A DNA stretch of 64,000 nt, from NCBI RefSeq assembly GCF_013410955.1, contig NZ_JACCCG010000002.1, positions 479,225 to 543,224 on the forward strand, written 5' to 3'. Shown here one piece after another: positions 39,154-46,569 of the stretch. The notes under the pieces are model-generated. The model had not been told where the DNA came from. It was given only the letters and a program-made list of their open reading frames with translations, and did no database searches. The translations under genes and the position numbers were made by a program. The number at the start of each line of letters is the position of its first letter. Position 1 is the first letter of the stretch. Source of the stretch: Microbacterium sp. AK009. GTDB lineage: Bacteria; Actinomycetota; Actinomycetes; Actinomycetales; Microbacteriaceae.

Positions 39154-40632
39154 TCAGCTGTTCGCGGTGCTCTTCAGGTACGCCAGCAGGCCGTGGCGGC
39201 CGCCCTCACGTCCATAACCGGATTCCTTGTAGCCGCCGAACGGGCTCGAGGGGTCGAAGCGGTTGAAGGTGTTGGCCCACACGACGCCCGCGCGGAGGCG
39301 ATCCGCAACGGCGAGGATGCGCGATCCCTTGTCGCTCCAGATGCCGGCCGACAGCCCGTAGGGGGTGTTGTTGGCCTTCTCGATGGCTTCTGCGGGGGTG
39401 CGGAAGGTGAGCACCGACAGCACCGGCCCGAAGATCTCGTCGCGCGCGATCCGGTGGCTGGTCTGCACGCCGGTGAAGATCGTCGGCGGGAACCAGAAGC
39501 CGTTGTCGGGGATGACGCAGTCCGCGCTCCAGCGCTCCGCGCCCTCCTCCTCGCCGATGCGGCTGAGTTCGCGGATGCGATCCAGCTGCTCGCGGGAGTT
39601 GATCGCGCCGATGTCGGTGTTCTTGTCCAGCGGATCGCCGAGACGCAGGGTGGACAGGCGCGCCTTCAGCCGGTCGACGACCTCGTCGTGGATCGACTCC
39701 TGCACGAGCAGTCGACTGCCTGCGCAGCAGACGTGACCCTGGTTGAAGAAGATCCCGTTGACGATCCCCTCGATGGCCTGATCGATCGGCGCGTCCTCGA
39801 AGACGATGTTCGCCGCCTTGCCGCCGAGCTCGAGGGTGAGCTTCTTTGGCGTGCCGGCGACGGCGCGGGCGATCTCCCGTCCGACGGCGGTCGAGCCGGT
39901 GAAGGCCACCTTGTCGACGTCGGGATGACGCACGAGCGCCGCGCCCGTCGCGCCGGCGCCGGTGATGATGTTGACCACGCCCGGCGGAAGGTCGGCCTGC
40001 TGCAGGATCTCCGCGAAGAGCAGTGCCGAGAGCGGGGTGGTCTCGGCGGGCTTGAGCACGACCGTGTTCCCCGCGGCCAGGGCCGGGGCGACCTTCCACG
40101 CGAGCATGAGCAGCGGGAAGTTCCACGGGATCACCTGAGCGGCCACCCCGAGCGGGCGGGGGTTCGCACCGGCGCCGGCGTGGTCGAGCTTGTCGGCCCA
40201 CCCCGCGTAGTAGAAGAACCACGCCGCGACCTGCGGGATGTCGACGTCGCGGCTCTCCTTGATGGGCTTGCCGTTGTCCAGGCTCTCTGCGACCGCGAGC
40301 TCGCGGGCGCGCTCCTGGACGAGGCGGGCGATGCGGAAGAGGTACTTCCCGCGGTCGCGCCCCGACATGGTCGACCAGGTCTTGTCGAAGGCGCGTCGGG
40401 CGGCGGCGACGGCGGCGTCGACGTCGGCCTCGTCCGCGTGTGCCACCGTGGCGATGCGCTTCTCATCGGCCGGTGCCACGGTGTCGAACGGAGTTCCCGA
40501 TCCAGGACGGAACTCACCGTCGACGAAGAGGCCGTACTCGTCCCGCAGGGCGAGGATCGACCGGGATTCGGGTGCCGGGGCGTAGTCGAGGAAGGACATG
40601 GATTCTTTCGTGGTGTCGAGCTCGCGGGTCAT
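39154..40632 (-). CDS. Aldehyde dehydrogenase (NAD-dependent)
   Basis: A 492-residue complete aldehyde dehydrogenase. Motifs in order: QVIPWNFPLLMLAWKVAPAL (catalytic Asn), VVLKPAETTPLSAL (cofactor Lys), FTGSTAVGREIA (Rossmann), LELGGKAANIVF (general-base Glu), NQGHVCCAGSRLLVQ (nucleophilic Cys) and FGPVLSVLTF. ATG at 40632 follows GGAGA with 5 nt spacing. It sits 10 nt downstream of deoC, and deoxyribose-phosphate aldolase releases acetaldehyde, so acetaldehyde is the likely substrate. The half-length homologue next downstream may be an obligate partner, as in the two-domain ALDH16 proteins. Confidence 0.92.
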   Translation of the reverse strand: MTRELDTTKESMSFLDYAPAPESRSILALRDEYGLFVDGEFRPGSGTPFDTVAPADEKRIATVAHADEADVDAAVAAARRAFDKTWSTMSGRDRGKYLFRIARLVQERARELAVAESLDNGKPIKESRDVDIPQVAAWFFYYAGWADKLDHAGAGANPRPLGVAAQVIPWNFPLLMLAWKVAPALAAGNTVVLKPAETTPLSALLFAEILQQADLPPGVVNIITGAGATGAALVRHPDVDKVAFTGSTAVGREIARAVAGTPKKLTLELGGKAANIVFEDAPIDQAIEGIVNGIFFNQGHVCCAGSRLLVQESIHDEVVDRLKARLSTLRLGDPLDKNTDIGAINSREQLDRIRELSRIGEEEGAERWSADCVIPDNGFWFPPTIFTGVQTSHRIARDEIFGPVLSVLTFRTPAEAIEKANNTPYGLSAGIWSDKGSRILAVADRLRAGVVWANTFNRFDPSSPFGGYKESGYGREGGRHGLLAYLKSTANS

Positions 40633-40642
40633 CCGGGTCTCC

Positions 40643-41650
40643 TCAGTCGATCGTGACGTAATCGGCGCCGGTGTAGTGGCCGGAGCGCAGCTTCTGCCGC
40701 TGGCGGAGGACGTCGTTCAACAGCGATGATGCGCCGTAGCGGAACAGGTGCGGCTGGAGCCACTCCTCCCCCACCGTCTCGGCCACGAGCACCAGATAGG
40801 CGATGGCGTCCTTGGCGGTGCGGATGCCGCCGGCGGGTTTGACCCCTACCCGCTGCCCGGTGGCGCGGTACCAGTCGCGCACCACCTCGAGCATGAGGAG
40901 GGTCGTCGGGCGCGTGGCGGCGGGCTGCACCTTGCCGGTGGAGGTCTTGATGAAGTCGGCGCCGGCGAGGATCGCCAGCCACGAGGCGCGCTTGATGTTG
41001 TCGTAGGTGTTCAATTCGCCGGTCTCGAGGATGACCTTCAGCGAGGCGAAGCTTCCGTCAGCACGACGGCAAGCCTGCTTGACCTGCACGATCTGGTCGA
41101 ACACCAGTCCGTAGCGCCCCGAGAGGAACGCACCGCGGTCGATCACCATGTCGATCTCGTCGGCGCCGGCGGCCACCGCCTCGGCGGTGTCGGCGAGCTT
41201 GATGGCCAGCGACGCGCGGCCGCTCGGAAAGGCGGTGGCCACGGCCGCAACGCTGATCAGGGCGTCGTCGGGATCGCCGTGCGCTGCGCCCAGGGCCGCC
41301 ACGGCATCGGGGACCATATCTCCGTACACGCAGACGGCCGCCACGCGGGGACAGGTGGGGTCGGACGGGTCGGGGGTGAGCGCCTTCGCAACGAGAGAGC
41401 GCACCTTGCCCGGGGTGTCGGCACCCTCGAGGGTGGTGAGATCGATCAGTTGGATGATGCGGTCCAGCGCCCAGGCCTTGGAGGTCGTCTTGATCGAGCG
41501 CGTCCCGAGAGCCGCGGCGCGCTGTTCGAGACCGACGGCGTCGACGCCGGGGAGGCCGTGCAGGTAGCGCCGGAGGGTGGTGTCATCCGGCTCCCCGCCG
41601 AGGAGATCGACGGCGCGCTCGGTGAGCGTCTGAAGTTCGGTGCGGCTCAT
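40643..41650 (-). CDS. deoC: Deoxyribose-phosphate aldolase
   Basis: A 335-residue DeoC cleaving 2-deoxyribose 5-phosphate to glyceraldehyde 3-phosphate and acetaldehyde. The Schiff-base lysine lies in GADFIKTSTGKVQP, and VGVKPAGGIRTAKDAIAYL supplies the second conserved lysine. VAAVCVYGDMVPDAV and GADEIDMVIDRGAFLSG are further signatures. It is longer than the short E. coli-type enzyme, with an N-terminal helical extension and a C-terminal extension, a form common in actinobacteria and animals. ATG at 41650 has GGAAGGG upstream. Its -10 box overlaps the ribF stop codon. The downstream aldehyde dehydrogenase genes complete conversion to acetate. Confidence 0.95.
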   Translation of the reverse strand: MSRTELQTLTERAVDLLGGEPDDTTLRRYLHGLPGVDAVGLEQRAAALGTRSIKTTSKAWALDRIIQLIDLTTLEGADTPGKVRSLVAKALTPDPSDPTCPRVAAVCVYGDMVPDAVAALGAAHGDPDDALISVAAVATAFPSGRASLAIKLADTAEAVAAGADEIDMVIDRGAFLSGRYGLVFDQIVQVKQACRRADGSFASLKVILETGELNTYDNIKRASWLAILAGADFIKTSTGKVQPAATRPTTLLMLEVVRDWYRATGQRVGVKPAGGIRTAKDAIAYLVLVAETVGEEWLQPHLFRYGASSLLNDVLRQRQKLRSGHYTGADYVTID

Positions 41651-41692
41651 GGCCCTTCCCTTTCCCGGTTGCCTGCGGTCGGGCAAACCTCA

Positions 41693-41698
41693 AGCCTA
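41693..41698 (-). promoter_or_regulatory. deoC -10 box overlapping ribF stop codon
   Basis: TAGGCT, the recurring -10 hexamer of this window, is read on the minus strand at 41698-41693. Its first three bases are the ribF stop codon TAG. A leader of about 35 nt to the deoC ATG is implied. Confidence 0.55.
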
Positions 41699-42673
41699 GA
41701 CGGTCAGCGCCGCGCGCACACGGTCGACGTCGTCGGCCATCTGGGCGATCAGCTGCGGAATCCCCTCGAAAGCCCCCATGGCCCGGATCCGATGGCTGAA
41801 CTGCACCTCGACCCGGTGACCGTAGAGGTCGAGATCGGTTTCGTCGAGAACGTAGGCCTCCACCTGCCGACCGGTGACGTCGTCGAAGGTGGGATTGGTT
41901 CCGATGCTGATGGCGGCGGGATAGCGGATGCTGCTGCGCGGGCCCTCAGGCAGACTCGTCGTGATCGGCCCCTCGTCCACGAGCCAGCCGGCGTAGACGC
42001 CGTCGGCGGGGACGTACCCTTCGCGATCCGCGGACAGGTTGGCGGTGGGGTAGCCGAGCTCCCTCCCCCGCTTCAACCCGTGCACCACCTCGCCCCGCAC
42101 CGACGGGGCTCGCCCGAGGAGCTTCGCGGCCCTGTCGACGTCGCCGGCTTCGAGGAGCTCGCGTATCCACGTCGACGACACGCGGCGCTCGCCCTCGACG
42201 GCTCGGACGTCGTCGACGACCTGCAAAGAGAAGCCGTGCTCGGCGGCGAGCTCCTCCAGAAGCGTCACATCTCCCGCTCCGCCCCGGCCGAACCGGAAGT
42301 CGCGACCGACGAGGAGCATCGCCACCCCGAGGGCGTCGACCAGCAGCGTCTGGACGAACTGCCGCGGCTCGAGGTCGGCGAGCTCGCGGTCGAACGTCAG
42401 CATGAGTGTAGCGTCGACCCCCGCCTCCGCCAGGAGCCGGAGCTTCTGGTCAGGTCCGACGAGGCTCACCGGGCACAGGTCCGGGCGCAGGAGCGCGAGC
42501 GGATTGCGATCGAAGGTCACCGCGACGACCGGAGTTCCCATCGTGGCGGCGTTGACCCTGGCCCGCTCGATGAGTGCGCGATGGCCGGCATGCACGCCGT
42601 CGAACTTCCCGATGGCGACGACGGAGGGCCCATACTCGGCGGGGATGTCCTCCGGGCTGCGGAAGACGATCAT
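41696..42673 (-). CDS. ribF: Bifunctional riboflavin kinase/FAD synthetase
   Basis: A 325-residue RibF making FMN and then FAD from riboflavin. The N-terminal adenylyltransferase has VVAIGKFDGVHAGHRALI and the later VSSTWIRELLEAGDV; the C-terminal kinase has GYPTANLSADREGYVPADGVYAG and SIGTNPTF. The ATG overlaps the stop codon of the upstream membrane protein by 4 nt. It is the last member of the truB-membrane-membrane-ribF run; ribF after truB is a common bacterial order. Confidence 0.95.
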   Translation of the reverse strand: MIVFRSPEDIPAEYGPSVVAIGKFDGVHAGHRALIERARVNAATMGTPVVAVTFDRNPLALLRPDLCPVSLVGPDQKLRLLAEAGVDATLMLTFDRELADLEPRQFVQTLLVDALGVAMLLVGRDFRFGRGGAGDVTLLEELAAEHGFSLQVVDDVRAVEGERRVSSTWIRELLEAGDVDRAAKLLGRAPSVRGEVVHGLKRGRELGYPTANLSADREGYVPADGVYAGWLVDEGPITTSLPEGPRSSIRYPAAISIGTNPTFDDVTGRQVEAYVLDETDLDLYGHRVEVQFSHRIRAMGAFEGIPQLIAQMADDVDRVRAALTV

Positions 42674-43116
42674 CGCGCCACCGCGTCGGCGGGAGCCGCC
42701 GCGGCCGGGCGTACCACCGGGCGGTGCAGGATCAGCCACCACAGCCCGAGGAAGGGAAGAACCAGAGGGATCAGCAGATACCCCGCTCCGAACCACGACC
42801 ACACGGTGGGGTGGGCGAACAGGGCGGGCAGGACGAAGCTGAGCGTCCCGATGATGAGGACGCCGGCGAGTTCGAAGCAGATGGCGATCCACGCGACGCG
42901 ATACCAGGTGCGCGACCCGGAGAAGATCAGTGCGAGCGTGGCGAGGATGTAGACCACCGCCGCGAGCGCCGAGAGCGTGTAGGCCAGCGGCGCCTCATCG
43001 AACTCGCGGACGATCTGGACGAAGGAGCGACCCGTGGCGGCCAGCGCCATGATGCCGTAGACGATGACGAGGACACGGCCGATGCCGGTCATGCGAGGGC
43101 GGGGGGTCGAGATCAT
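42670..43116 (-). CDS. Four-helix membrane protein, unknown function
   Basis: A 148-residue integral membrane protein with four hydrophobic spans (about residues 13-29, 42-66, 75-98 and 107-131) and an Ala/Pro-rich cytoplasmic tail. No domain is recognised. I prefer ATG 43116 (MISTPRPRM) over ATG 43128, because the latter overlaps a -10-like TAGGAT at 43127-43132. The message would then have a leader of only a few nt. It is coupled to ribF by a 4-nt overlap. Its role is unknown; the conserved position suggests a membrane function needed alongside housekeeping genes, but that is speculation. Confidence 0.75.
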   Translation of the reverse strand: MISTPRPRMTGIGRVLVIVYGIMALAATGRSFVQIVREFDEAPLAYTLSALAAVVYILATLALIFSGSRTWYRVAWIAICFELAGVLIIGTLSFVLPALFAHPTVWSWFGAGYLLIPLVLPFLGLWWLILHRPVVRPAAAAPADAVAR

Positions 43117-43153
43117 GGCGTACCCCATCCTACGTTCGCCGCCTGCCGGGCGC

Positions 43154-43522
43154 TCAGGCGAGCTGGATGGTCCAGATCACCTGCATCCGCCACACCATCA
43201 CCGCCACGGCGAGAGCGGCGACGCCCATGATCACCGTGCTCCACCGGCTGCGTTCCACCAGCGCCCAGGCGACTCCTGCGGGCGGGAGGAGGGCCGCCGA
43301 GACGAGGTAGACCCAGAACTCCAGCAGGCTGCCGCTGGGCGGGTTGCCGGCGAAGGGCGCGATGATCGCGACGACGATCTGCACGATCAGCAGCACTTCG
43401 ACGAGGGCCATCGCCCCGACGGTGAGGTCACTGGGTCGGCGTCCGGCAAGACCGAGGATGACGCCGAGCAGCCCCGCTGCCACGGCGACGCCGACCTGGA
43501 TCAGGGTGAACCACAGAATCAT
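43154..43522 (-). CDS. Small membrane protein downstream of truB
   Basis: A 122-residue protein with four predicted membrane helices (about 3-25, 38-58, 68-90 and 95-115) and short loops. Nothing in it matches a domain I recognise. Its ATG overlaps the truB stop codon by 4 nt, so it is translated as part of the truB operon. The next gene on this strand is another small membrane protein 37 nt further on, so these two may work together. The sequence is rich in Val/Ala/Leu and has one positively charged loop (VERSRW). Confidence 0.75.
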   Translation of the reverse strand: MILWFTLIQVGVAVAAGLLGVILGLAGRRPSDLTVGAMALVEVLLIVQIVVAIIAPFAGNPPSGSLLEFWVYLVSAALLPPAGVAWALVERSRWSTVIMGVAALAVAVMVWRMQVIWTIQLA

Positions 43523-44400
43523 CCCGTGACCTCCTCGGGCATGTTGACGACGCTCTTGATGTCGTCCCCCCGACGTTCGACGATGCCGACCAGGGCCCCG
43601 TCGGGGTCGATCGCCGCCGCGCGCGGGCCGGGGAGAGCCGAGGCGATCCCGGCCAGCCGCTTGCCGTGACGAAGGTCACGGGCCTGCGCCGCAGTGACGC
43701 CGAGTGCGCCGAGCACCGCCGCGGCGGCCTCCGCCGGCGGCCACGGTGACGCCTCGGCCAGGTCATCGACGCCGACCGCGTCGGCGATCATGAACGGACC
43801 GATGCGCGTGCGGCGCAGAGCCGTGAGATGGCCACCCACGCCGAGGGCGACGCCGAGGTCGCGGGCGAGCGAACGGACGTAGGTGCCGCTGGAGCAGTCC
43901 ACCGTCACGTCGAGGTCGATCATGGTCCCGGTGCGGCGCTCCTCGGTGACCTCGAGACGGAACACCGTCACCTCCCGCGCCGCCAGCCGGACCTCCTCCC
44001 CCGCTCGGGCCAGGTCGTAGGCGCGCCGTCCGTCGACCTTGATGGCGGAGTAGGTGCTCGGAACCTGCGAGATCGAGCCCCGGAGTCCCGCGAGGTGGGT
44101 CTCGATCTCGGCGGCGGTCACGCCCGAGGCATCCGTCACCGTCGTTGTCTCCCCGTCGGCGTCGTCGGTGGTGGTCGCCTCGCCGAGACGGATGGTCGCC
44201 TCGTAGGTCTTGTCGAGTCCGACGACGAAGGTGAGCAGGCGCGTGGCCGCGTCCACCCCCAGCACCAGGAGCCCCGTCGCCATCGGGTCGAGCGTCCCGG
44301 CGTGGCCGACCTTCCGCGTCCCCCGCGCGCGTCGAGCGCGGGCGACGACATCGTGGCTGGTGATGCCGGAGGGCTTGTCGACCAGGAGGATGCCCGCCAT
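43519..44400 (-). CDS. truB: tRNA pseudouridine synthase B
   Basis: A 293-residue TruB that makes pseudouridine 55 in the T-loop of tRNA. ILLVDKPSGITSHDVVAR opens the protein, GHAGTLDPMATGLLVLG carries the catalytic Asp, KTYEATIRLGEATTTDD and SGTYVRSLARDLG complete the fold, and a C-terminal PUA-like extension follows. ATG 44400 shares one base with the stop codon of the upstream kinase gene (TGATG), showing tight coupling. It belongs to the nusA-ylxR-infB-rbfA-truB-ribF housekeeping order, interrupted by the kinase and, on the other strand, mutY. Confidence 0.96.
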   Translation of the reverse strand: MAGILLVDKPSGITSHDVVARARRARGTRKVGHAGTLDPMATGLLVLGVDAATRLLTFVVGLDKTYEATIRLGEATTTDDADGETTTVTDASGVTAAEIETHLAGLRGSISQVPSTYSAIKVDGRRAYDLARAGEEVRLAAREVTVFRLEVTEERRTGTMIDLDVTVDCSSGTYVRSLARDLGVALGVGGHLTALRRTRIGPFMIADAVGVDDLAEASPWPPAEAAAAVLGALGVTAAQARDLRHGKRLAGIASALPGPRAAAIDPDGALVGIVERRGDDIKSVVNMPEEVTG

Positions 44401-45086
44401 CAGCAGGAGTCCGCCCAGACGCGACGGGGATGCTCCGGGTCGGTGTTGTCGACGATGGCGGAGGCCACGGCGCGGGGATCGGCCTCCTGCAGATAGAGCT
44501 CCTGGCCCTGACGGTAGCGGGCGTTCGAGGCGGCCCACGGGTCGGGGTCGGTGCCCTCGCGGGCGGCCACGCGGGCCGCGGCGACGTCGACCGGCGTGTC
44601 CAGCCAGACCGACCAGTGCCAGATCCCGCGGAGTTCGGGACGCAGCAGGAAGATGCCGTCGACGATGAGGACCGCGTCTCGAGGACCGGTCACCCACTCG
44701 GTCTCGACCGGGGCGTCGCGACGGTGGTCGAACGCGGCGAGCTGGAACCCGGTCGAGCCGCCGGTCTGGGCCCCGTCACGAAAGGGCTCGATGAGCACGC
44801 GGCGGAAGGTGGCGTCGTCGAACGAGTCGCGGTAGAAGCCCTCGGGCGAGGTCCGCCCGCGCGCGTACCGCTCCGCGCGAGGACGGTGGAATCCGTCGAT
44901 GGAGGCGCGGAAGACCGCCGAGCCGTCCTCGGCGAAGACCTGAGCGAGATGGTCGGCGAAGGTGGTCTTGCCGGCGCCGTCGATGCCGTCGACGGCGAGC
45001 ATGATGCGGCCCGCACGGTAGTGCTGACGCACCTCATCGCGAAGCGACCGCCACAGCGTGGTGGCCGGCGTGACGGGCAACTGCAT
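44400..45086 (-). CDS. Uridine kinase-like P-loop NTPase
   Basis: A 228-residue nucleoside-kinase-like protein. A Walker A (VDGIDGAGKTTFADHL) and the segment ASIDGFHRPRAERYARGRTS, typical of uridine kinases, are near the N-terminus, while the lid region has WHWSVWLDTPVDVAAARVAAREG. It is shorter and more divergent than classical Udk, so the true substrate may differ. The ATG at 45086 has TAGGCT ending 7 nt upstream, implying a leaderless mRNA. It is divergent from mutY (60 bp) and its stop overlaps the truB start. Confidence 0.85.
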   Translation of the reverse strand: MQLPVTPATTLWRSLRDEVRQHYRAGRIMLAVDGIDGAGKTTFADHLAQVFAEDGSAVFRASIDGFHRPRAERYARGRTSPEGFYRDSFDDATFRRVLIEPFRDGAQTGGSTGFQLAAFDHRRDAPVETEWVTGPRDAVLIVDGIFLLRPELRGIWHWSVWLDTPVDVAAARVAAREGTDPDPWAASNARYRQGQELYLQEADPRAVASAIVDNTDPEHPRRVWADSC

Positions 45087-45146
45087 GGGGTTCAGCCTAC
45101 GACGGCGCGGCCCGCGCACCGCGCGGTCCTGTCTAGGCTGATCGCC

Positions 45147-46064
45147 ATGCCCGACCTCGCCACGCCGCTCATCGCGTGGTATCGCGACCACGCGCGCGAC
45201 CTGCCCTGGCGACGCCCCGGCTTCCCGGCCTGGGGCACGCTCGTGTCGGAGTTCATGCTCCAGCAGACGCCGGTGAACCGCGTCATCCCGCATCTGAGGG
45301 CGTGGCTCGTGCGCTGGCCCGCCCCGGCGAGCCTTGCCGCCGATCCGCCGGCCGAGGCGGTGAGGCAGTGGGCGAATCTCGGCTATCCGCGGCGCGCGCT
45401 GTGGCTGCACCGGGCCGCCACCGAGATCCGCGACCGGCACGGCGGGGTCGTGCCGCACGACGTCGATGCGCTCCTCGCACTGACCGGGATCGGCGACTAC
45501 ACCGCCCGGGCTGTGGCGGTCTTCGCGTACGGCCTGCGGCACCCGGTGGTGGACACCAACACCCGCAGGGTGCTCGCCCGCGCCGTGGACGGGCGGTCCC
45601 AGCCGGGACCGCCTGCGCGCCGTGACCTCTCGGCGATGGAGGCGATCCTCCCGCCCGCCGACGACGCCGCCGCGATCGTCAATGCGGCGGCGATGGAACT
45701 CGGCGCGACGGTCTGCACCGCGCGGGCACCTCGGTGCGCGGCCTGCCCCCTGTCGGCGATGTGCGCGTGGCGGGCGGCGGGGTACCCCGACACCGGCGAC
45801 GCACGCCGGCGCCAGGCGCGCTACGAGGGCAGCGACCGGCAAGCCCGCGGAGCGGTGCTGAAAGCGCTCAGGGAGGCCGCGCACGACGTGCCGCAGGAGT
45901 CGGTGCTCCCGGACTGGCCGGACTCCCTCCAGCGCGACCGCGCGATCGACTCCCTCGTGTCGGATGGCCTTGTCGAGGCATCCGCGGGGATGCTGCGCCT
46001 TCCGGTGCGGGGTCAGTCCTCGTCGTCGCGCGGCTTGACGTACGGGTCGGCCTCGCCGGCGTAG
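45147..46064 (+). CDS. mutY: A/G-specific adenine glycosylase
   Basis: A 305-residue MutY that removes adenine mispaired with 8-oxoguanine. Glu35 in VSEFMLQQTPV is the catalytic acid, LTGIGDYTARAVAVFAYG is the helix-hairpin-helix with VVDTNTRRVLAR carrying the catalytic Asp, and four cysteines in CTARAPRCAACPLSAMC hold the [4Fe-4S] cluster. The C-terminal NUDIX-like 8-oxoG recognition domain is largely absent, as in many short actinobacterial MutY. TAGGCT lies 7 nt before the ATG (leaderless). The last 52 nt overlap the 3' end of rbfA on the opposite strand. Confidence 0.94.
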   Translation: MPDLATPLIAWYRDHARDLPWRRPGFPAWGTLVSEFMLQQTPVNRVIPHLRAWLVRWPAPASLAADPPAEAVRQWANLGYPRRALWLHRAATEIRDRHGGVVPHDVDALLALTGIGDYTARAVAVFAYGLRHPVVDTNTRRVLARAVDGRSQPGPPARRDLSAMEAILPPADDAAAIVNAAAMELGATVCTARAPRCAACPLSAMCAWRAAGYPDTGDARRRQARYEGSDRQARGAVLKALREAAHDVPQESVLPDWPDSLQRDRAIDSLVSDGLVEASAGMLRLPVRGQSSSSRGLTYGSASPA

Positions 46065-46441
46065 GTCGCGGAGGACGCCAGTCCGGCCACCGCCTGGTCG
46101 CGCTCGCGCGCCTGACGCAGGAGGTCTTCGATGTGACCGGCGTTCTCGGGGAGCGCGTCGGGGATGAACTCCAGGGTGGGGGTGAGCCGGACGCCCAGGC
46201 CCCGGCCGACTTCGCTGCGGAGCATGCCCGTGGCCCGGCGCAGGGCCTCACCGGAGGCCAGACGCGCCTCCTCGTCGCCGAGGACGGTGTAGAACACCGA
46301 GGCGTGCTGCAGGTCGCCGGTCACCTTCACATCGGTGATGGTGACGAACCCCAACCGCGGATCGCGCAGCCCCTTCTCCAGTCGCTCGGCGATCAGCACC
46401 TTGATGCGGTCAGCCAGTCGAGCCTGTCGTTCCCCAGCCAT
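46013..46441 (-). CDS. rbfA: 30S ribosome-binding factor A
   Basis: A 142-residue RbfA with the KH-like fold: RQARLADRIKVLIAERLEKGLRDPRLGFVTIT, ASVFYTVLGDEEAR and PTLEFIPDALPENAGHIEDLL. It assists 16S rRNA 5'-end maturation and cold adaptation. The ATG at 46441 follows AAGGAG with 6 nt spacing; a longer frame to 46543 would run through the palindrome upstream. Its acidic tail (KPRDDED) is encoded on bases antisense to the end of mutY. It follows infB after a 128-bp gap holding a 22-bp palindrome, so it may be transcribed separately or by readthrough. Confidence 0.95.
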   Translation of the reverse strand: MAGERQARLADRIKVLIAERLEKGLRDPRLGFVTITDVKVTGDLQHASVFYTVLGDEEARLASGEALRRATGMLRSEVGRGLGVRLTPTLEFIPDALPENAGHIEDLLRQARERDQAVAGLASSATYAGEADPYVKPRDDED

Positions 46442-46485
46442 CTTCTTCTCCTTACTTCCACCCCGAGGCGTCTCGACCGGGCGGA

Positions 46486-46551
46486 GGTGACGGATGCGCC
46501 CTGGACAGTCGGGGTCTTGGGGGTCCTGTTGTCCAGGGCGCATCCGTCACC
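46486..46551. repeat. Perfect 22-bp palindrome with 22-nt loop, infB-rbfA gap
   Basis: Arms 46486-46507 and 46530-46551 are fully complementary. It begins 19 nt after the infB stop codon (minus strand) and ends 45 nt before rbfA. The length and perfection exceed ordinary terminators; the loop is G/T-rich on the plus strand. Confidence 0.8.
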
Positions 46552-46569
46552 GGAGCCCTCAGCGATCGA

